From: Gymnorhina tibicen
Taxonomy: Eukaryota > Chordata > Aves > Passeriformes > Artamidae
Assembly (NCBI GenBank): GCA_013399875.1
Contig: VXAZ01005694.1
Coordinates: forward strand, 1,535,331-1,599,330
Direction: 5' to 3'
Length of the DNA: 64,000 nucleotides
Shown here: piece after piece, positions 63,434-64,000 of the stretch
How the letters are laid out: every line of letters starts with the position of its first letter
Position numbering within the stretch: the first letter of the stretch is position 1
Notes under the pieces: generated by a model
Database searches by the model: none
The model's input: only the letters and a program-made list of their open reading frames with translations
Told to the model about the DNA's origin: nothing
Program-made: the position numbers and the translations under genes

Positions 63434-64000
63434 CTGCAATGTCTGTCTACATCCAAGGTGCACTCGAGTACTCAGAAATAAAGAAACAATGCTTGGCATA
63501 ACGTTTTCAATGCTTTCTACTGATTTTTTACCCCCTGCTCTCAGGAATATAAACCTTTAATCGTTTGAATATTAACTGTATAACTAAAGCAGATATAAAC
63601 AGGAGATATAAACTTGGAATACCAGCACAAAGTCTACAAGGACAGCAGCACAGGCTGCTTGGATCCTCTGCTTTACTCTTAAATGCTTAAGATACACTAA
63701 TACCTTTAAAACTTATGTAATGGTAAATTTGAAATTACTCTAACCTGTAAGAGCTGAAGCTTTCCCTGACTTTTAATCAATCACTTAAAGATTATACTTA
63801 GAAACTCCCAAACCAAATATTTGCCAAGAGGTGTAAAACAACTCCCAGACTGAACTGGCAGAAAACACACAAGAGCCCAGAATAGACCTTACTGATAGGA
63901 TAAATTGAGCCTTGACATGTGTGGAGCCCATCTGCGAGCGATGAGGAGTACGCGCTTCATTTCTGTTTATTCCCTTCGCTCTGGATGGAATTTCAGGGGT

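Larger units (their letters stand above)
45791..64000 (-). other. CECR2: CECR2 intron 1, at least 18.2 kb, open at window edge
   Basis: From the acceptor of exon 2 to the window end I find no sequence that could encode the expected first exon (in human, the WWEVPAIAHF...FEIE segment), so the intron probably continues past 64000. It contains a CR1 tail, a 20-bp tandem duplication, three MIR-like SINEs, an L3/CR1-type remnant and a perfect palindrome, all listed separately. Bases 49400-49900 are GC-richer than their surroundings but hold no recognised exon. Confidence 0.7.

Noticed and set aside
1..64000. tRNA, rRNA, snoRNA, microRNA, CRISPR, bacterial-type operons or intact retroviral elements
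   Set aside because: No cloverleaf, C/D-box pair, regular spaced repeat array, long terminal repeat pair or polymerase-type frame was recognised. MicroRNA hairpins cannot be excluded by eye.

Overview
The window is a vertebrate nuclear locus, almost certainly avian. It has interrupted genes with GT/AG introns, mostly AT-rich introns beside GC-rich proline-coding exons, and copies of CR1, the dominant bird LINE, with its characteristic 3' end (RC of ATTCTATGATTCT). It contains one recognisable protein-coding gene, on the minus strand: CECR2, the bromodomain subunit of the CERF chromatin-remodelling complex. I rebuilt 18 exons base by base from splice sites, phase and similarity to human CECR2 as I remember it. 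They join into one open frame of 1422 codons plus stop. The only piece missing is the extreme N-terminus (about 40 residues in human), whose exon must lie beyond base 64000.

Layout, left to right on the + strand, which is 3' to 5' for the gene. Bases 1-1420: 3' flank with nothing recognised. 1425-1886: 3'UTR with a poly(A) signal. 1887-10602: a dense cluster of nine exons carrying the stop, the long Pro/Gln/Gly/Met-rich C-terminus and the bromodomain. 10888-25315: nine exons spread over 14 kb carrying the basic/coiled-coil region, the AT-hook and most of the DDT-type N-terminal domain. 25316-45695: one 20.4 kb intron. 45696-45790: a 95-bp exon. 45791-64000: at least 18.2 kb of first intron, with ancient MIR-like SINEs and an L3/CR1-type LINE remnant.

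The gene is ordinary in architecture. The points most worth a second look are: a (TG)13 tract just upstream of the acceptor of a frame-disrupting bromodomain exon; a final exon that codes only for Ser-stop; very short internal exons (38 and 50 bp) that ORF-based annotation misses; an in-frame intronic extension after exon 9 that resembles a segment I recall in a human isoform; a cluster of ancient SINEs; and two AT-rich intronic blocks that could be conserved non-coding elements. I found no RNA gene, CRISPR array, operon or undescribed system. Exon numbers assume a single coding exon upstream of the window, as in human; this is an inference.
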